Assembly (NCBI GenBank): GCA_009741485.1
Contig: CM019216.1
Span: forward strand, 56,603,804 to 56,667,803
From: Malurus cyaneus samueli
Taxonomy: Eukaryota; Chordata; Aves; Passeriformes; Maluridae
Direction: 5' to 3'
Length of the DNA stretch: 64,000 nucleotides
The notes beneath the pieces are model-generated. The model saw only the letters and a program-made list of their open reading frames with translations. It did no database searches and was not told the DNA's origin. Position numbers and translations under genes: made by a program. This document shows, piece after piece, positions 13,058 to 26,960 of the stretch (the stretch's first letter is position 1; every line of letters begins with the position of its first letter).

Positions 13058-15989
13058 TCCCCTGCAAGGTCTGTTGGAATAGGACTGTAAAAACCTTTGC
13101 CTCTGCAGGTGAAACAAATTGTTAACAATTGCACTTCAGAATACATCACCAGTTCCTGGGAAGGCTTTGTATTACAGGCTGCCAAATGCTTCAGCTTTTG
13201 GCTTTGCCAGATGTATCCGTTGAGAAATTAGGGAGACTTGTGTACTTCTGCAGAATTGGATTTGGTCTTAGCCTGCTTCTTCACAGAGAAGTTGTTAATT
13301 TCATAAAGCTGGATGCTGGTGTACAGGAAAAGAGAAAGATGAAAAGGAAGAAGAAAAGCAGAGCAGATGCATTTCTTAGCGCAGGGCAATGTGAAGGGCA
13401 GTGTTGTGGGTCTTGTTCAGGGACACATGCTATGCCTTTAGATTGCAGAAATGAGGAAACCTCAGTAGCTCTTGAACACTTGTTATGAGCGGTAAATGCA
13501 GTGCAGAAAGAGAAGCAATGTCTATAGGGCTTTATAAAGGTTTCTGTAACAGCATTTAACTTGGTCGTTTTTTCAATATAACCTGCTATGACCTAGCTGA
13601 CTAGCTTTCATTCACTTTTCTGGGGTTTGTACAGAGCAGGAGTGAAATCCTGGAGCAATTGCAGGAGGGAAATTAAAATTTTTTTCAGGTCTATCATTTG
13701 AAAGCCAAGATTTAAAGCATATTTTATTGCCTTTTTTTTTTTCTTGTTGATTGGCTTTGCCCCAAGTCACATGTTTTCAGTGAATTGGTTGAGAGTAACA
13801 CAGTAACTACCATTGTAGAAAGTAATAAGTTGGAATTTGTGAAGAGTCCACCATCTATTTGTATGAAGCAAGCAGCTTGAAACGCGATGCAACAGAGTAA
13901 CACTGGAATTTTAAAACACTGAATATTTTATTTGTGTGACTACTCTGTGCCATTTTTTCTATTAAGCAAAAGTTCAAATCACAAATGAGTTAAGATGAAA
14001 GGTTTTTGGAAGGGTACAGGTGCTCTTAGCAGAAGAAGCAGCCTTTGGCCCTGTGGTGGCGCAGAAGAAAGAAGCAGCATGGAAAGCTGAACAGTTACCA
14101 TGTCTTTGTGAACACTCAGCTCTGCTGAGGGGACAGAAATACAAATCTTCTACCAGCATTCCCAGTGTGAAACAGTCTCAAGCTTTGCTTTCCCCTTGTC
14201 ACTTGTGCTGTGTCTGCAGCAGCTTGTGTGTGGAAAATGAGTAGCACAGATCTTATGGAGGACATGGGTGTAAGGAAGGTGTTTGTCTTTGTCGTAAACA
14301 CAAGCTTTTATTCTTCCGTCCCCAGCTTTGTAACAGAGGTTTAATACCAAGCTGTTCCCATAATTGCACTGTGTGGAACAGTGCTGGAACACAGAACTAC
14401 ATGGGTTTTGTATAATATTATTTATACAAAATTAATAAATAAAAAACCTGTCCCTGTCTTGTTCAGCTCCATTTTGGAAAGCAAGGATGGAAAGATCATC
14501 ACTGATTAAATCTATCTGGTATTAAATCTGCCAGTTAAAAAGAAATTATGCTGGGGAAGAAATTTGAAAATGGTTTAGAGAAAACAGTTAGGGGAGCAAA
14601 AAGGTTAGGCAGAGGATGGAACATTAAAAGCTATTTTAAAATGACAATGTGTTCTAGCTAAAATAATGTTTAAGCTCTCAAGTATTTAGTACGAGGAAGT
14701 GAAAGCAACCCCCTCCCTTTAGACCGAAATAGATGTGCAGTTTGCCTAAACTTTACTTCCAGAAAGTCTTGATTTTTTTGTCATTTTGTGCTATTTAGCC
14801 TTACACTGGGTAAAATTTGTAGTTTTGCATACTGTTAACCAAACAGCAGGAATGCACTATGCTAACGGTCTGGTTATATGTCTAACTACTCTCTTTGTTT
14901 AGTGCCATTTCATTCTCTCTTCGTGGGTGAACCAGAAAATGTACTCAACCCGAGCCTGCTACCAGTGATGACAGCACAAATTTAATACATCTTGCTTAGA
15001 ATTTCAAAGATAATTTGGCTGCTGGATTTCAGAAGACTTGCCTCCTGTTTGTCATACTTTTGAAAATTTCAATTGTGCTGATGTAATATTGTGGAAAATC
15101 ATCTTTTGAATTCATATCCTGGTTTCCCAGGGCACTATTCATGCCCTCAACTTCGGGCTGCTGAGAGGATCTCAGACTGTAGAGCTGTTGCAGTCTGGCC
15201 CTGTAGGGTAGCTCCTCCATCAGAACATGGCCCTGAATTCCAGAATGGGGAGGTCTTGGAGCAAGTAGCTCACCTGAGATTAATCCCGCACCACCAGTTT
15301 GAGAGCTGTGAGGAGAGCACACATCCAGGAACTGTTAGCCTGAAGTTGGTGTAATGGCCATGGAGAATTTCAGATTGAGCACAGGAGACAGCAGTGTTGA
15401 TGTTAATTTACTTTTGTCTCTTTGTTTAGCATGTGAAACACTTGTTTCATGTTCAAATATATATGTAGTATTTTAATCTAAATGTATTAAACAGACAACA
15501 AATAAAAATTATGCTTTGTGGGCATCTCACTAGTGTTGAAAAACAGAAGGCTAATGTCTGTAGTAAGCAGCAGCATCTAAAGCAGTACCTAACTGTGTTA
15601 GATCTCATAAATCCTTTATACTTAAAGGAAAAGAAATTCTGCTTGCTCTAACATGAAATGTAAAACTTTCTACCTCGAGCAACAAACCCATCTGTCAAAG
15701 CTAGTCTGTAAAGCAGAGCCCGCTGGATGATCTGAAGGGCAGAAAAGAGCTGTGCTGTGTTCCAGGCTGGCATTTGTTAGCAAATAGTCTTTGGGTAATA
15801 TTTATCGATGCGCCGGTCTTCCTTTAAGAAAACCCAAACCGGTTGCGTGTGTATGTGCTGAGAAGTTTAGCCCCAAAGAACAAGTTTGGAAAGGCAGAAG
15901 GAAATGGAGACCTGCCAAGCCTGTTGGCTGGAGTCATGGACAAGAGCAAGGCCTGTCTGAACTGCCACTCAGTTTTTATTCTGCGAGTT

Positions 15990-16260
15990 TGCAGGGTTGG
16001 TGATTAGAGTGGCTTTCGCCCAATTATGCTGTGATTATTCCGCTGCACTGTAATTGACTGGGGAGATATGCTAATACCTGTCATTTGGGATGATAAAAGA
16101 TGAGCGGAGGACGCAATGCATTATTTAGCTGGCTGTGTGATAGATGAGGGATGCGCAGAGTGCTTTAATTGCTGAGAAGAGAGGTTAAGCTGAACGAACG
16201 GATGAATTAGAAATGAGTTTTTTTATGGCTTGTGGAGAAGTGAAATAAAGGGAAATGTGC
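15990..16260. promoter_or_regulatory. Candidate conserved non-coding element (homeodomain-rich)
   Basis: The composition is unlike its surroundings. There is a run of TAAT/ATTA cores (caattatg, gtaattga, gctaatac, gcattattta, tttaattgc) mixed with several retained CpGs (tccgct, gcggaggacgc, atgcgcag, cgaacgg). No coding frame is supported. The mix of AT homeodomain cores with protected CpGs is what developmental enhancers often look like. Judged by eye only. Confidence 0.35.
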
Positions 16261-16596
16261 TTTAAAACTGTAGCAGCAGATAGAAGCAAACACGGCAAGA
16301 CGCGGTCTTTTAGGCAGCTTACTTTCTTAATTTAAATATATAAGACAAAACACGGTTTAGTGTTCAGTAAATAATTGTAACAATAATGATAAGAAATGCT
16401 TGGTGAGTTCATATCCTTGACAAGAAAATCATTGTAAAAGGAAATGGTTTTGTCTGAGGTGATGTTTGGTGATTTGGAACCTTTGCAATTTCTGCTGCAG
16501 TTCAGACCTTTAAAACCTTGTTTCTAAGGGCTGTGATACCACTTGTGAACAGTGTTTTGTGTGCACAGGTCAGCTATAGATTTACATAAATAATGT

Positions 16597-16630
16597 CACA
16601 CACACATACATATATACACACACACACGCA
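16597..16630 (+). repeat. Compound CA/TA microsatellite
   Basis: CACACACACATACATATATA followed by CACACACACACGCA: two short CA runs separated by a TA-rich core. A typical imperfect dinucleotide repeat. Confidence 0.9.
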
Positions 16631-19600
16631 AAATCTCTCGAGTATTTCTGTTATACAGTTAATAAGTGCACACAGAGAGAAGTGAGATAAACTGAATATT
16701 CATAACGTTGGAGGAGTGTAGTGATACAATTAGCAAGAGTATACAAATAACCACAAGTGACAAAGCTCTTACCCTTTGGGTGGGAAGGTCACTAGAAACG
16801 GTATCTTCTTTTTTTTAAAAAAAAAATTAGCTTATGAAAAACAGTGAAGGCGTCCAATAATTTTCTTATTGTGTCATTCTTTGCATTTACACAAGCCTTT
16901 GCCTGCGATTCAGGAAAATATTTGGAGTCTGTTCACAAAGATATTGGATAGGTTTTTGGAAAGGACTTCCAATTTGAAGTTAGGAAAATAAGGTGTCTTC
17001 TGTGTTACAACTGAACCTTTATAAAATGGAGGAAATTATCTGTGGTATGGTTGACTTGTCCCCAAACCTGCCTAACTTCTGGTAATCTGCTGCTTGTCCA
17101 TTGCAGTAAATCTGTTTTCTTCCAGAAAATACTGACTCTTGAACCATTATTATTGAGTAATTATTAATTTGTCTAGAATACCGTGCCTGCTGAGCCGGGT
17201 GCCAGCTTGAGATGGATGTGGTGTTACACATGTACTGTGCTGCTGAAGCAGAGCCTGCAAGGGCTGATCACTCCCCCAAATATATTCATCACCTTGTTCT
17301 TTCTGCTGTTCACCAAAACTTCTTTATGGCTGATTTTCATCGTCGTGGCTGGGGACTGGCAACCTACTTTACAGCTATGCAGCCCATTGTTAACCTCTTT
17401 TTTATTTTTTTTAAGTTAGTTTTAAAAGAGCAGTTTATAAGGCAGTTTTCTGCTTTTATAGAGCAATTTATATTGCTATGTGCTGGTTAGTATAATTTTT
17501 CTAAAGTGACCATTTGGATTTCAAAATGTAAGTGCTTCTGGTTGCACCTTGGCTTCTTTCCATTACTTGAATGGATGCAGCTCTTAGAAAAGCTGTGCAT
17601 CTTTGAAGAAAGAAGCAGTAAAATGCTCTGTTATTGTTTTATGGAGTGTTATATAGAAAAATGTTAACTTTTAAAAATCCCTTATTAACCATTTTAAAGA
17701 CGTTAAATTCTACCTTACTTAGTTTATGATAAAATATTCGGTGTAAAAGAAGTGGCTTTTGTGGTCCAGAGAGAAGCCCAGGGAGTTTGGCTTCTTGAGA
17801 TGGGATACCCCAGACAGCATCAGCTTTAGAGAGCACGGCCAGTGCTTGGCCCGCTGCTGGGGTCTTTAACATCCATGCAGAGCTGATGGGGATAACATTG
17901 TTGTAGCATGGTCTACTGTAGTGTAAGTTGCCATCCTAGTCCAGCAGCACACAGATGAGAAGAGGTTGTAGAAAGGAGTGGGGGAGCTGCTGTTCTTTGT
18001 AGGTCCCAGGTGGGAGTGGGTCCCTCCAGCAGGTGTTCGGAAGCAGCAGGATGGACCCACATATGCTGTCAGCTGGGATCTGGTAATTTCTAACATGACA
18101 AAATCCTTTCTTCTGGTTTAAATCCTTCTGCCATTTTTGTGGTTTGTAGCCTCTTATGACTTTTCTCTTTTTCTCTGTGTAGCGATGTATCCTTGCAATT
18201 AGGAAGGGAATGGGGCCCAGCCCTGCCTGTGTGCAGATAGAGCCAGCACCTTGAGAAATGTTCTTATCCAACTACATGTACGCAGTCAGCTCTTCATCTG
18301 CTTCTGTGTAAGTGCATGTGTATGCAAGGAGGATAAGCCTTTCCCGGGCTTTTCTAGTCCAAATTCCTCACAAAGCACTACTTTCACTGTTATGCCATGT
18401 ACAAAAAATCCTATGACTTTCTGCGTGTTGTAACTATGAAATCAGCCTGCAGGTTAGAGGATTTTCATGCTCCTCGAACAATAGATTTTAACTTGCCCAG
18501 GAAAACAAAAATCACTTACAACTGCAAAACGCTGAGAGTGATCCCTTTTTCAGTACCCAGCTTTAGCAATCAAAGATAACATTATATATATTGTGTATAT
18601 ACAAATGTGCGTATTTGCATAAACATGTAAATATATGTAAGGACTTGTGTAACACATGTAAAATTTGTCTGTTAGATGAACAAAGAATCCATACAGTTAA
18701 TTTCGGTATTGTGTTGTGATGCAAAGGGGTAGATTACATAAATTAAAACCCAGTATACCTGAACTAAACAACTTGCTATGATCAGCTGAATTACCAGAAG
18801 GAGCAGTGTTAGATGGTGAGAGTTATTCTTTGTTATTTTTTCTTTAATACGTTGTTAGGTCAATTGCAAAGCATTAGTCCCCAGCTGTCGCTTGGCTTAG
18901 TGCTATTTCTCTACATGTAAGTATCTATAATTTAGATTCTCAGGCAAAAATAACTTTATTTTGTTACTGATAAAAGATGAAACATATTTGACTGACATTG
19001 TTGGAAATAAGCGATAAGAAACTTTAACAGATCTATCAATCAAAACAGCAGTTTTATTTCTTGTATTATTAGCTCCTGAGGCTTTGCTGCAGCGTGTGAG
19101 AGGTAATTTCTTACTGTAGGCTTTTCTTGCTGTGCACTTGATGTACTTCTGGGGTAGGTGGTGAAAACTGTACATTTTATTTTGTTTTAAGCATTTCAGT
19201 CATGAGGTTTTGATGATCTCGGGTTGTTCCTTTAGTAGTTATGTCTGGCTATGATCTCAGAAATCTTGGAAACCCACTAAGGCAATAGGAAACATAGGTC
19301 AGGAGAGAATGGAGTAATTTTTTAGACTTAAAAACATTGGGGGCAGGAGGGTAGCAGCACTGCTCTTATAATGCTTTATGAAAGCAAACCAACAAAAAAA
19401 CCCAAAAATTTCAAAGCGTATTCTCCTTTTCATAGTTTTCCATCAGGGCTCTATACACATTTTGCGTGCTGCTCTAGGCTCTATTTGTGAAGTGCGCTCT
19501 GGATTCTGTGAGTGATGCTTGTGGTGGTTTTTGATCCCCAGATCAATCCCAGTGATGGGATTTTATTGAAGCCTCCAGTGGGTGAAACACGAGACAAGGC

Positions 19601-19784
19601 AACAGAAGCTCCTTTGATAGTGCCTGGGTAGTGCACTAGAAGAGGTAGTGATGTCATCCAAAAGAAGCTATTTGGGAACCACAGAGTGCAGTACTGGAGA
19701 GCACTTTCCTTGACTCATCTGGCATGAATGTGAACCTGGTATACGTTTTTATTCAGAAAGGGAGGGAATTTCTCCCCCACTCCA

Positions 19785-19813
19785 TTTTTTTTCAAATAAT
19801 TTTTTTCAAATAA
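19785..19813 (+). repeat. Short direct duplication (T-run plus CAAATAA)
   Basis: Two adjacent copies of a T7-8 run followed by CAAATAA, ending against ACGTCA, a cAMP-response-element-like half site. Confidence 0.75.
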
Positions 19814-19956
19814 CGTCATCTCAGAGCCTTCTATCTTTGAATTTCAAATTGCTCAGCTATATAAAAATGAATAGTCACAGCTATGTCTAAAGGCACATGA
19901 TTCCAGAGCTTTGATTTGGACAGAAACCTCTGTGTTCATGTAACTGGGTGAATACG

Positions 19957-19990
19957 CACAAACACACGCACGTACACAATATACACACAA
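19957..19990 (+). repeat. Imperfect CA-rich microsatellite
   Basis: Interrupted CA units with CG and TA steps (cacaaacacacgcacgtac, then atacacac). Short and degenerate. Confidence 0.7.
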
Positions 19991-22900
19991 TAAGAGTTTT
20001 CTTATCCCCAATCAAAAAAGGTTTTTTGTGTTTCCTGAAAGAAGTAAGTAATATAAAGTAAAAGAAGCTAGACCCAAGATTTGGGATAGAGATGTTACTC
20101 TGAATTGACAAGAACAGCTGTGAGTTAGAAAGAAATGTGTAGGGAGAGTAAAAAATAACTGTTCATTTCCAACTAACAATACCATTTAAAAACCTGGTAT
20201 TTAGAGGACACTGTGGTATCTTTCTGTCCTGTGAGAGCACTAAACTGTGAGTGGCTTTGCTTTATAATTTTTTTTTTTAAAAGTATTTGCTGGTTTGTGT
20301 TAAGCTTATTTCAGAAATTACTGAGCGATTTGATACTTAGTAATGCCTGTGAGCAGTAATAGCTGAGTCATGTTACAAAGTTAGCTTTCGGTGGGAGATT
20401 GAAGGGGAGTATGACCAGCACTGTATTTTCAGCTTCAAGAAAGACATTCCAGCAATTCTAAGCAGACATGGGAGTAGAAAATGCTGCTATTTGGAAGCCT
20501 GGAATGTTGGGGTTTTTTTATTTATTTCAAATGTTTAAAATGTAATAAAACACTTTCTGGGAGTCTAAATTATTTTAGGGGGAAGGGAATTTCCTTCTGT
20601 GGTTGTTGCTTAATCAACATCTACTCTGCCACTTCACATCAGCTTCTGTCGTTTCCAAGTGAATTAGTTCTTTGGGCAGCATGTTAAGAGGAAGTGTATT
20701 GTTCTTGGCAGGGCACTTGAATTTCTAATTACCAGATTCTTGCCTTAATTGCAATTACCTGGACACCCAGGCAGGGTGAACTTTTGGAAAAGAATGTAAT
20801 TAGTGCAGAAGAAACCTTGCTGCCAACTGCTTGTCTGGATATCTACACTAACCAGAAGCTTGATAAGTTCACATCTCTGCGGACAAGCTATCAATCCATT
20901 GAGATGCTGCCCAAATGTTGTGCAAATCTGTTGCAATGTGTATGATTTCTGTGTGGTCTTAGACCCAGTGTACACGTAAAGATGACTGTTGGCTTTTCTG
21001 TTCCTGCCTGAATTTAGGGAGGAAGAGGGACTGCTCTGAGAGAAATATCTTCGTTTTTTGTAGGTGCTCACCAATAAGGAGTTCATCAGATGCAGAATTT
21101 GTTTAAATAAGTGGCAATAGTAAATTGTGGTCTGTGTGAGATAAATGAGCTGCACAGAGTAATTTAATTAAAGCAAAAATAAACAAATTAAGTTCCTTTA
21201 TTTCTAGTAATGTTTGTTGTGAGCCATTCTTTGCATACAAGTTCAAAAGCAAAATGTTGCCAGCCCAGAAGAAATCTTGCAAAACCACGCTTTTGAGCAG
21301 AGCTGGAGCCATAGTGAGGGTAGTTCTGAATACAAGCATATTCTGAGGATAAACTGAAGTCACTTGGCTTAAGGGCCTCTGGAAAGGTTTGCTACATCAG
21401 GCTTTATTGTCAACTCCCTTGTGTTGGCTCACAGGAAAAATTAAACTTAATTGATGAAAAATGAGGGAAAAGATATCAAAGAATTGCTTCTTCAAAAAAA
21501 ATTTACTGAAAACCATCTTTCTGTGATTGCAACCTTTTAGCAATTCAGCTTTCAAATAATGTTGGTGATGAGGAAGTTGAAAAACATAGCCATTAAAATA
21601 TTTTATGTACCTTAGGGAGCTTTGTTTCTTTTCTTGATCCCTTTTAATAAAAAAATAAAAACCCCAAACCTCATAGAAACATTGATGTGATTGAACCCTT
21701 TGAGGTCAGGTACGGACACATTTTGTCTCCATGGCGGTAGCCAGTTGTAACGTATCGGTGTCACTTACTGATAGACTGAAAATAAGAGAGCCCCTCAGAT
21801 AAGTGCCTTCTGTTTGTATAGAGAGAGTTATAAAACTGCTTTGTTCTTTCAAAAATGCAGTTAAGAGCTCTTCAAATGAGCTGCTCAAATGCTAGGCTTC
21901 CTGAGCTCACATAATGGTGAAAGGGTTGTGGTGGGAAGGGTGGTGGTGGTGTAAAATTCTTCCAGTTGCTTTGAAATAACACAGGGCTAGAGGAGATGAA
22001 GGAGGTGGGCTGATGAAGCCCCGGTGAATAGTTAACTGGTTTAAATTCAATTACTGGGCTGTTCAAGTCGTTAACAAGTACATCAATATGGTTTTTATTA
22101 ACGAAAGTTTTCCTGTCACATATGGTATGGTTGGCAGCAAGAACTTATTCTCAGCCAGCCTGGTTGCATAGACAAACCTCGTTCACTCAGATCCCAGCGG
22201 ATGTTGCCCATCCCTCACTTTTGCCAAAATAGAAGTGAGAATACTAAAGGCTTTGGGAGGTAATTCATGAGATTCAAGGTTGGCAAGCTTGATGGGCTCA
22301 ATACTGAGGATTTTACCTCGCTTCTAAGTTTTGCATTTGTGAAGGCAAGGTGATTTTAAGAGTTTGTCTGTTGCAGTGTTTTCTGTATTATTTTGTCTTC
22401 TGCTCCCTGTTTAAATTCAGCTGTTCTCAGTCTAGGCGGTCATATTCTTTTTTTCAGACAAGTATTGTTGGAGAAAATAATATTTTTCTTTCTGTTTTAG
22501 CAAGAATATAGGTTTCTGTGCTTCTTGTGCCAGAAAATAATACACACATATTAATATTGGGCAGAACATTGAAGACACTACGTAATAGTCGTGCACATAG
22601 GCAGGCCAAAGTTTAAAAGACAGCTTGAGGTTTTCAGGTGCTATGTTGAAACACTAGGAAATCCTTTCTTTTCAGGCTTCTTGGAACTCTTGGAAAATCA
22701 CAGTATTGTTACAAGGCCTCAATCATTAAATTTGAAAAGCCTTGGCAAGAGGCATGATAACGAACATATTTTGAATATTGGATAAGCAGTTTCTCCTGTC
22801 CTTCAAAAATAGATAGGGAAGGGAAACCTAGATGTACTAAAAGCATAATACAAAAAATCCAAACCAATCCAAAACAAGCACCTACCCAAAACCACCCCAA

Positions 22901-24132
22901 ACCCTGTAACTTGTAGGGTTTCTTTAATGTTTTCATTTTGATGGTCTTATACTTGAAGCACTAAAAGTGTTGCATGTGTGGATATAGCTCCTTAATTGTT
23001 ATAGCTAAGCAGAATTCACTAGATAAGTGCTCAGTGCCCACTAGCTGTGGCCATGGCTTCTAGCATGAGCAGAGTAAACGTATCTTTGCCTGGTCACTTC
23101 ACACAGGAAAGCGGACACCTCCTTAAGAGTTATTTTTGGTATTCTCATTTTTTTTTTTTAATTTGCATGTTTGCTGGCAATATTTCTTTTTTTTTCTCTC
23201 AATCTTTCAATAGGGACAAGCAAGAGGTATGGTTTTATTTCTTCATTGTTCATATTTTTATGCCCGTTACTACATCTCCTTCTGTACTTCTAAATATAAT
23301 TCCCCATACCTTTCTTTCCATATAGTGCATTTCAATATTGAAGAGCACTGGAAGAAAAAGGAAATGAGTAGCTAATATGTACACGGCAATGAGTAGTTTT
23401 GCAATTCCCTGTAAAGGTATGTTAAACCACAGATTCCAGAAAGTGGAAGTGGACCTGAGTAATATTTTGCTTCATAGTTAGAGCAGGTCTTAATATTTCT
23501 GGTTAAAGTCACGGTGCACATTTCTAAGTTGTACCAAAATCTGGTGTGGAATCAAATAGTGAATCCCTTGAACTTCCCAGTTGCTCAGAGTGAGCAAAAG
23601 GCCGTCTCTTCTGAGGATGAACCCGGGACTGTTTGCCCGAGGATGATTGCTGGTTTTGCACCTAGGCTAGAATGCATCTCTTATCATTTGTATCTGTGTG
23701 CTGCTAAAGTGAGCAGAGTAGGCATTATGATTTGCACTTTGCTTCCTTTTGTTTTGAATTCAAAGGCCATCCCTAATTGATGGAGGTTTCCTTTACGATG
23801 CACTTATTTTCAAATCCATCATGCAGTGCTTCTGCTGCCCCTTGCCTTCGTGGATGTGCTGGTCTTTGACCCAGAACTGGTAAATGAACCCTGCAGGGAA
23901 ATCATTAGAGAATTGGAACGGTTGCAGTGGAGAGACCAAGGGTCAAACCATTACCTCCCTGTAGGACCGCTGACTTAAATTGGACTTCTTGCTTTTCGGA
24001 AGCAGGTCAAGTGTCAGGGACAGCTGAAGTGGTCAGGTACAGACCGATACAGATCATGGACACAGTTTGAGGGTTTTAGCTTAAAAAAATAAGTTAAGTC
24101 AGGATGGACTTAGTCTAATGATGCTTTCTGTT

Positions 24133-24188
24133 TCTCTTCTCTTTTCTCTTAATTCTGCTTTCTCTCCTCTTTTCTCTTAATTTTGCTT
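24133..24188 (+). repeat. 28-bp tandem duplication, pyrimidine-rich
   Basis: Two adjacent 28-bp copies (24133-24160 and 24161-24188) differ at two positions. Each is a pyrimidine run followed by TTAATTCTGCTT or TTAATTTTGCTT. Confidence 0.9.
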
Positions 24189-24926
24189 TTAAAAAGCGAA
24201 ATTAAAATCCTGCGGAGTCAATGGGAGCCAGCACTCTGACATTAATGTGCTATTTGTGATCTTTTGGCACATTCATAATTTTTAGAGTAGTTGGTTCAAC
24301 CTTTTTAGTGTTTCCTTGCAGTTTTCTTTGATTGAAAAATAACAAATGATATCTTGTAACAAGAAAATACCTCGGTAATTCTTTTGAAGAATATACCTCC
24401 TGCTCTTTTCCCCCTTCCTCAACTGTTCTTTGCATTATTTTTTCATACCCTTGACAAATAGGAAATGGCCTTTTTCAGACTGTACAGAATAAATATTTTC
24501 CAGTCCTAGAGGAAAAACTTCACAGTAGTGCATCTGTGGCAGTGAAATACACTGCAAATATGACAAAGTATCTAATTATTTAATTAAAAAATTTGCTGTC
24601 CTTGAAATATTTTTATGTTTTCTACATGAAGTTCCAAGTGAGCAACTGTGTAAAATACATTTAAGATATCAAGTCCCAAAAAGCCATTGGTGTCATGCTA
24701 CTGAACTACGACCAAAACCACTGAAGAACAAAATAGATGATACTTAAGAAAAAAAAAAGATGAGTCTGTGAAACTTGAAGTTCTTCTCACTGTAACTTAA
24801 AAGCACTGAAGAGATCTCTGAAAAACACCTTTTTCTTTGTCTCTGTCTACCACTATTCATAGCATATAGCTGTTAGTAGGTTTAGGTCACTCTAACTTGT
24901 GTAAGGAATTCTCCTTTCCTGAAATA

Positions 24927-24964
24927 ATTAATGAGAATTAATGAGATATAATGAGAATTAATAC
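24927..24964 (+). repeat. 10-bp tandem repeat, about 3.8 copies
   Basis: ATTAATGAGA twice, then TATAATGAGA, then ATTAATAC. AT-rich, with TAAT cores in every unit. Confidence 0.85.
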
Positions 24965-26541
24965 AAATCTATGTTGGAGTGGGTGGGCTGAAACCCAGTT
25001 CTTCTTTTGAAATGGGTGCAGAGGAGTGTTTCTACAGAAGTAAATGTGTTTTGACCAGGGAAGATACATTAATTGCAACCTGTCCGCTATGTAAATGTTT
25101 TTAAAATATTAATAAGAAAAAAGTGAGCGAAGGGAAGAGGCTAGAAATAGAGCAGCATCTCCATTTCTGTGCTTGCAAAAGGGACTGCAGCCTGCCCCAT
25201 GCTCTGGCAGCACCTTGCCTACCGATCAGGAGAGACTGAGGGACTGACCAGCTGGAAACTGTGGTCCTTTCCTCCAATTCCTTCCACTTCCAGCAGCTCT
25301 TTCCTCTCAAGGAGTGTGGAGCTAAGAGGCTGGGTTGTGTCAGTTTAGGATCAGTTTGGAGAGCAGCTCCATGTGTTCCCACTGGCAGAAGGAGAGAGGG
25401 GCTGCTGCTCTCCTGTCAGGGTGGGCACACACAGCATGGCCAGCACTCCACTGCATGAGGTACAAACCCTGCCTCAGCACAGAGGCCAAAGGGAGTGGGC
25501 TGGCAGCCTCTAAAAGTTAAACAGGGAGATTTTTCATTCAGAAAGGCTGTTCCAGCAGCTCCTGGTGTTGTTAATGATGAATGGTGTGTAATGAAAGACT
25601 GCACAGCTCAGAGAAACAGTTCTTTGAACATGGCTTTTCTGCTCTAGTACATCAGGACTAACAACCGACTTCTTTTGATAGCAGGTGATGGGATAGGAAG
25701 CAAACTGGAAGGAAAATTGTTTTCCCAAGCTTCTTACAGAAATCATGCAAGACACCAGTGTTTTTGCTTGTCGGTCATGTATTTTGCTTTAAAAGGTGAG
25801 GATTTGAGTTTATAGTAGAAGTAACATTATCAGATTTTAGCCAACTAGAAAGATAGACATGACCATTTAATGTACTGGCAGTGTTTCCAACACTGTGAAC
25901 CTTTGAGCTTTATTAACATCTTTATTTTTTTATTATTCCGGGGTAATAAGAAGAAAATAAAAACTCCCTAGATAAAGCATTGCTGAAAAGCAGTGTATCT
26001 GCAACTTTAAATCAGCATGCACTACATGACAGTGTTAATTTATTTCAAACGTGTCCAGTTTTACACAGAGCTTATATTTCACTCATTTAAATAGGTATAA
26101 ATATAGATAAGGGTGGGTATGTGTATGGGAGGTACGAGGTGTTTCTTCTCAGCTGTTTGTTAACTTCTTACCAGTGATGAAGTATCAATATTTGCAATCT
26201 TAAAAACTTTTATCTCCTTTCTTTGCACATTTGTACCTGTGGAAGAACTGGTTCTGCCCCATCTCTGTTTCAAAATTCAGTAAGAAAAGAAAATTAACAC
26301 TAAATGTCACTTTCTAATTGCAATAATGACCACACAGCTATGCTTTCATAGCTGTATAATGCACGTCAGGATCAGTTTAGGAGCTCAGCCTCATTTCCTG
26401 CCCAGATGTAATTCTGGTGACCATTATTACAGTAGTAAGGCTCTCCTCATTCATTATGGCCGTGGTCTGAGGGAGGCCAGCGTAGAAGGGTTTTTCAGCT
26501 CTGGGTTAGCAGAGTGCAAGGTTTTGGCCAGTGCAGGATCT

Positions 26542-26617
26542 CACGTGGGTGCGTACAGCTAGAGTGGCTGCAGACAGCACAGCCGGCTCGAGCACGTGTG
26601 CCCCTGTGTGTATAAAA
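26542..26617 (+). promoter_or_regulatory. Paired CACGTG E-boxes with downstream TATAAAA
   Basis: CACGTG at 26542-26547 and 26593-26598, with TATAAAA at 26611-26617. The order and spacing resemble a small core promoter, but no transcript or frame downstream supports one. Confidence 0.25.
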
Positions 26618-26739
26618 CAACTCCCTTAATAAAAAGTAACTTAGGTGTGCCTTTCTTTCATATGAAATGTTGTCTTTATTTATGAGCATGTGAAATTCTG
26701 AGGAGGAGCTCTTACACTTAAATGAACCTGTGAGCAGCC

Positions 26740-26960
26740 CATAGAAAAGCAAGTGCCTGCAGCGCTAATAATGAGAACTGACAAGGCAATCCTGCTGTGT
26801 TTATTTATGACCTTCTGCCTTTGTTAGCTCTTGTGAGAAATTCCTCTCTAACCATAACAATATTGCTGGAGCTTGGCACTGCACTGAAGAATCCTACGGT
26901 GCCCCAAGGCCGCCCACTGGCATGGGTACAGCTCGCAACAGATTGGCACGGTTGTTGAAA
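26740..26960. promoter_or_regulatory. Candidate conserved non-coding element (SOX/homeodomain-like)
   Basis: Contains GCTAATAATGAG, TTTATTTATG, CTTTGTTAG and AACAATATTG, that is, forkhead-, SOX- and homeodomain-type sites without simple repeats, followed by CpG-containing sequence near 26900-26950. No coding potential. By-eye judgement. Confidence 0.3.

Noticed and set aside
21923..21949. GGG/TGG-rich stretch as a quadruplex
   Set aside because: Only three GGG runs followed by GG pairs; at best a weak two-tetrad motif.
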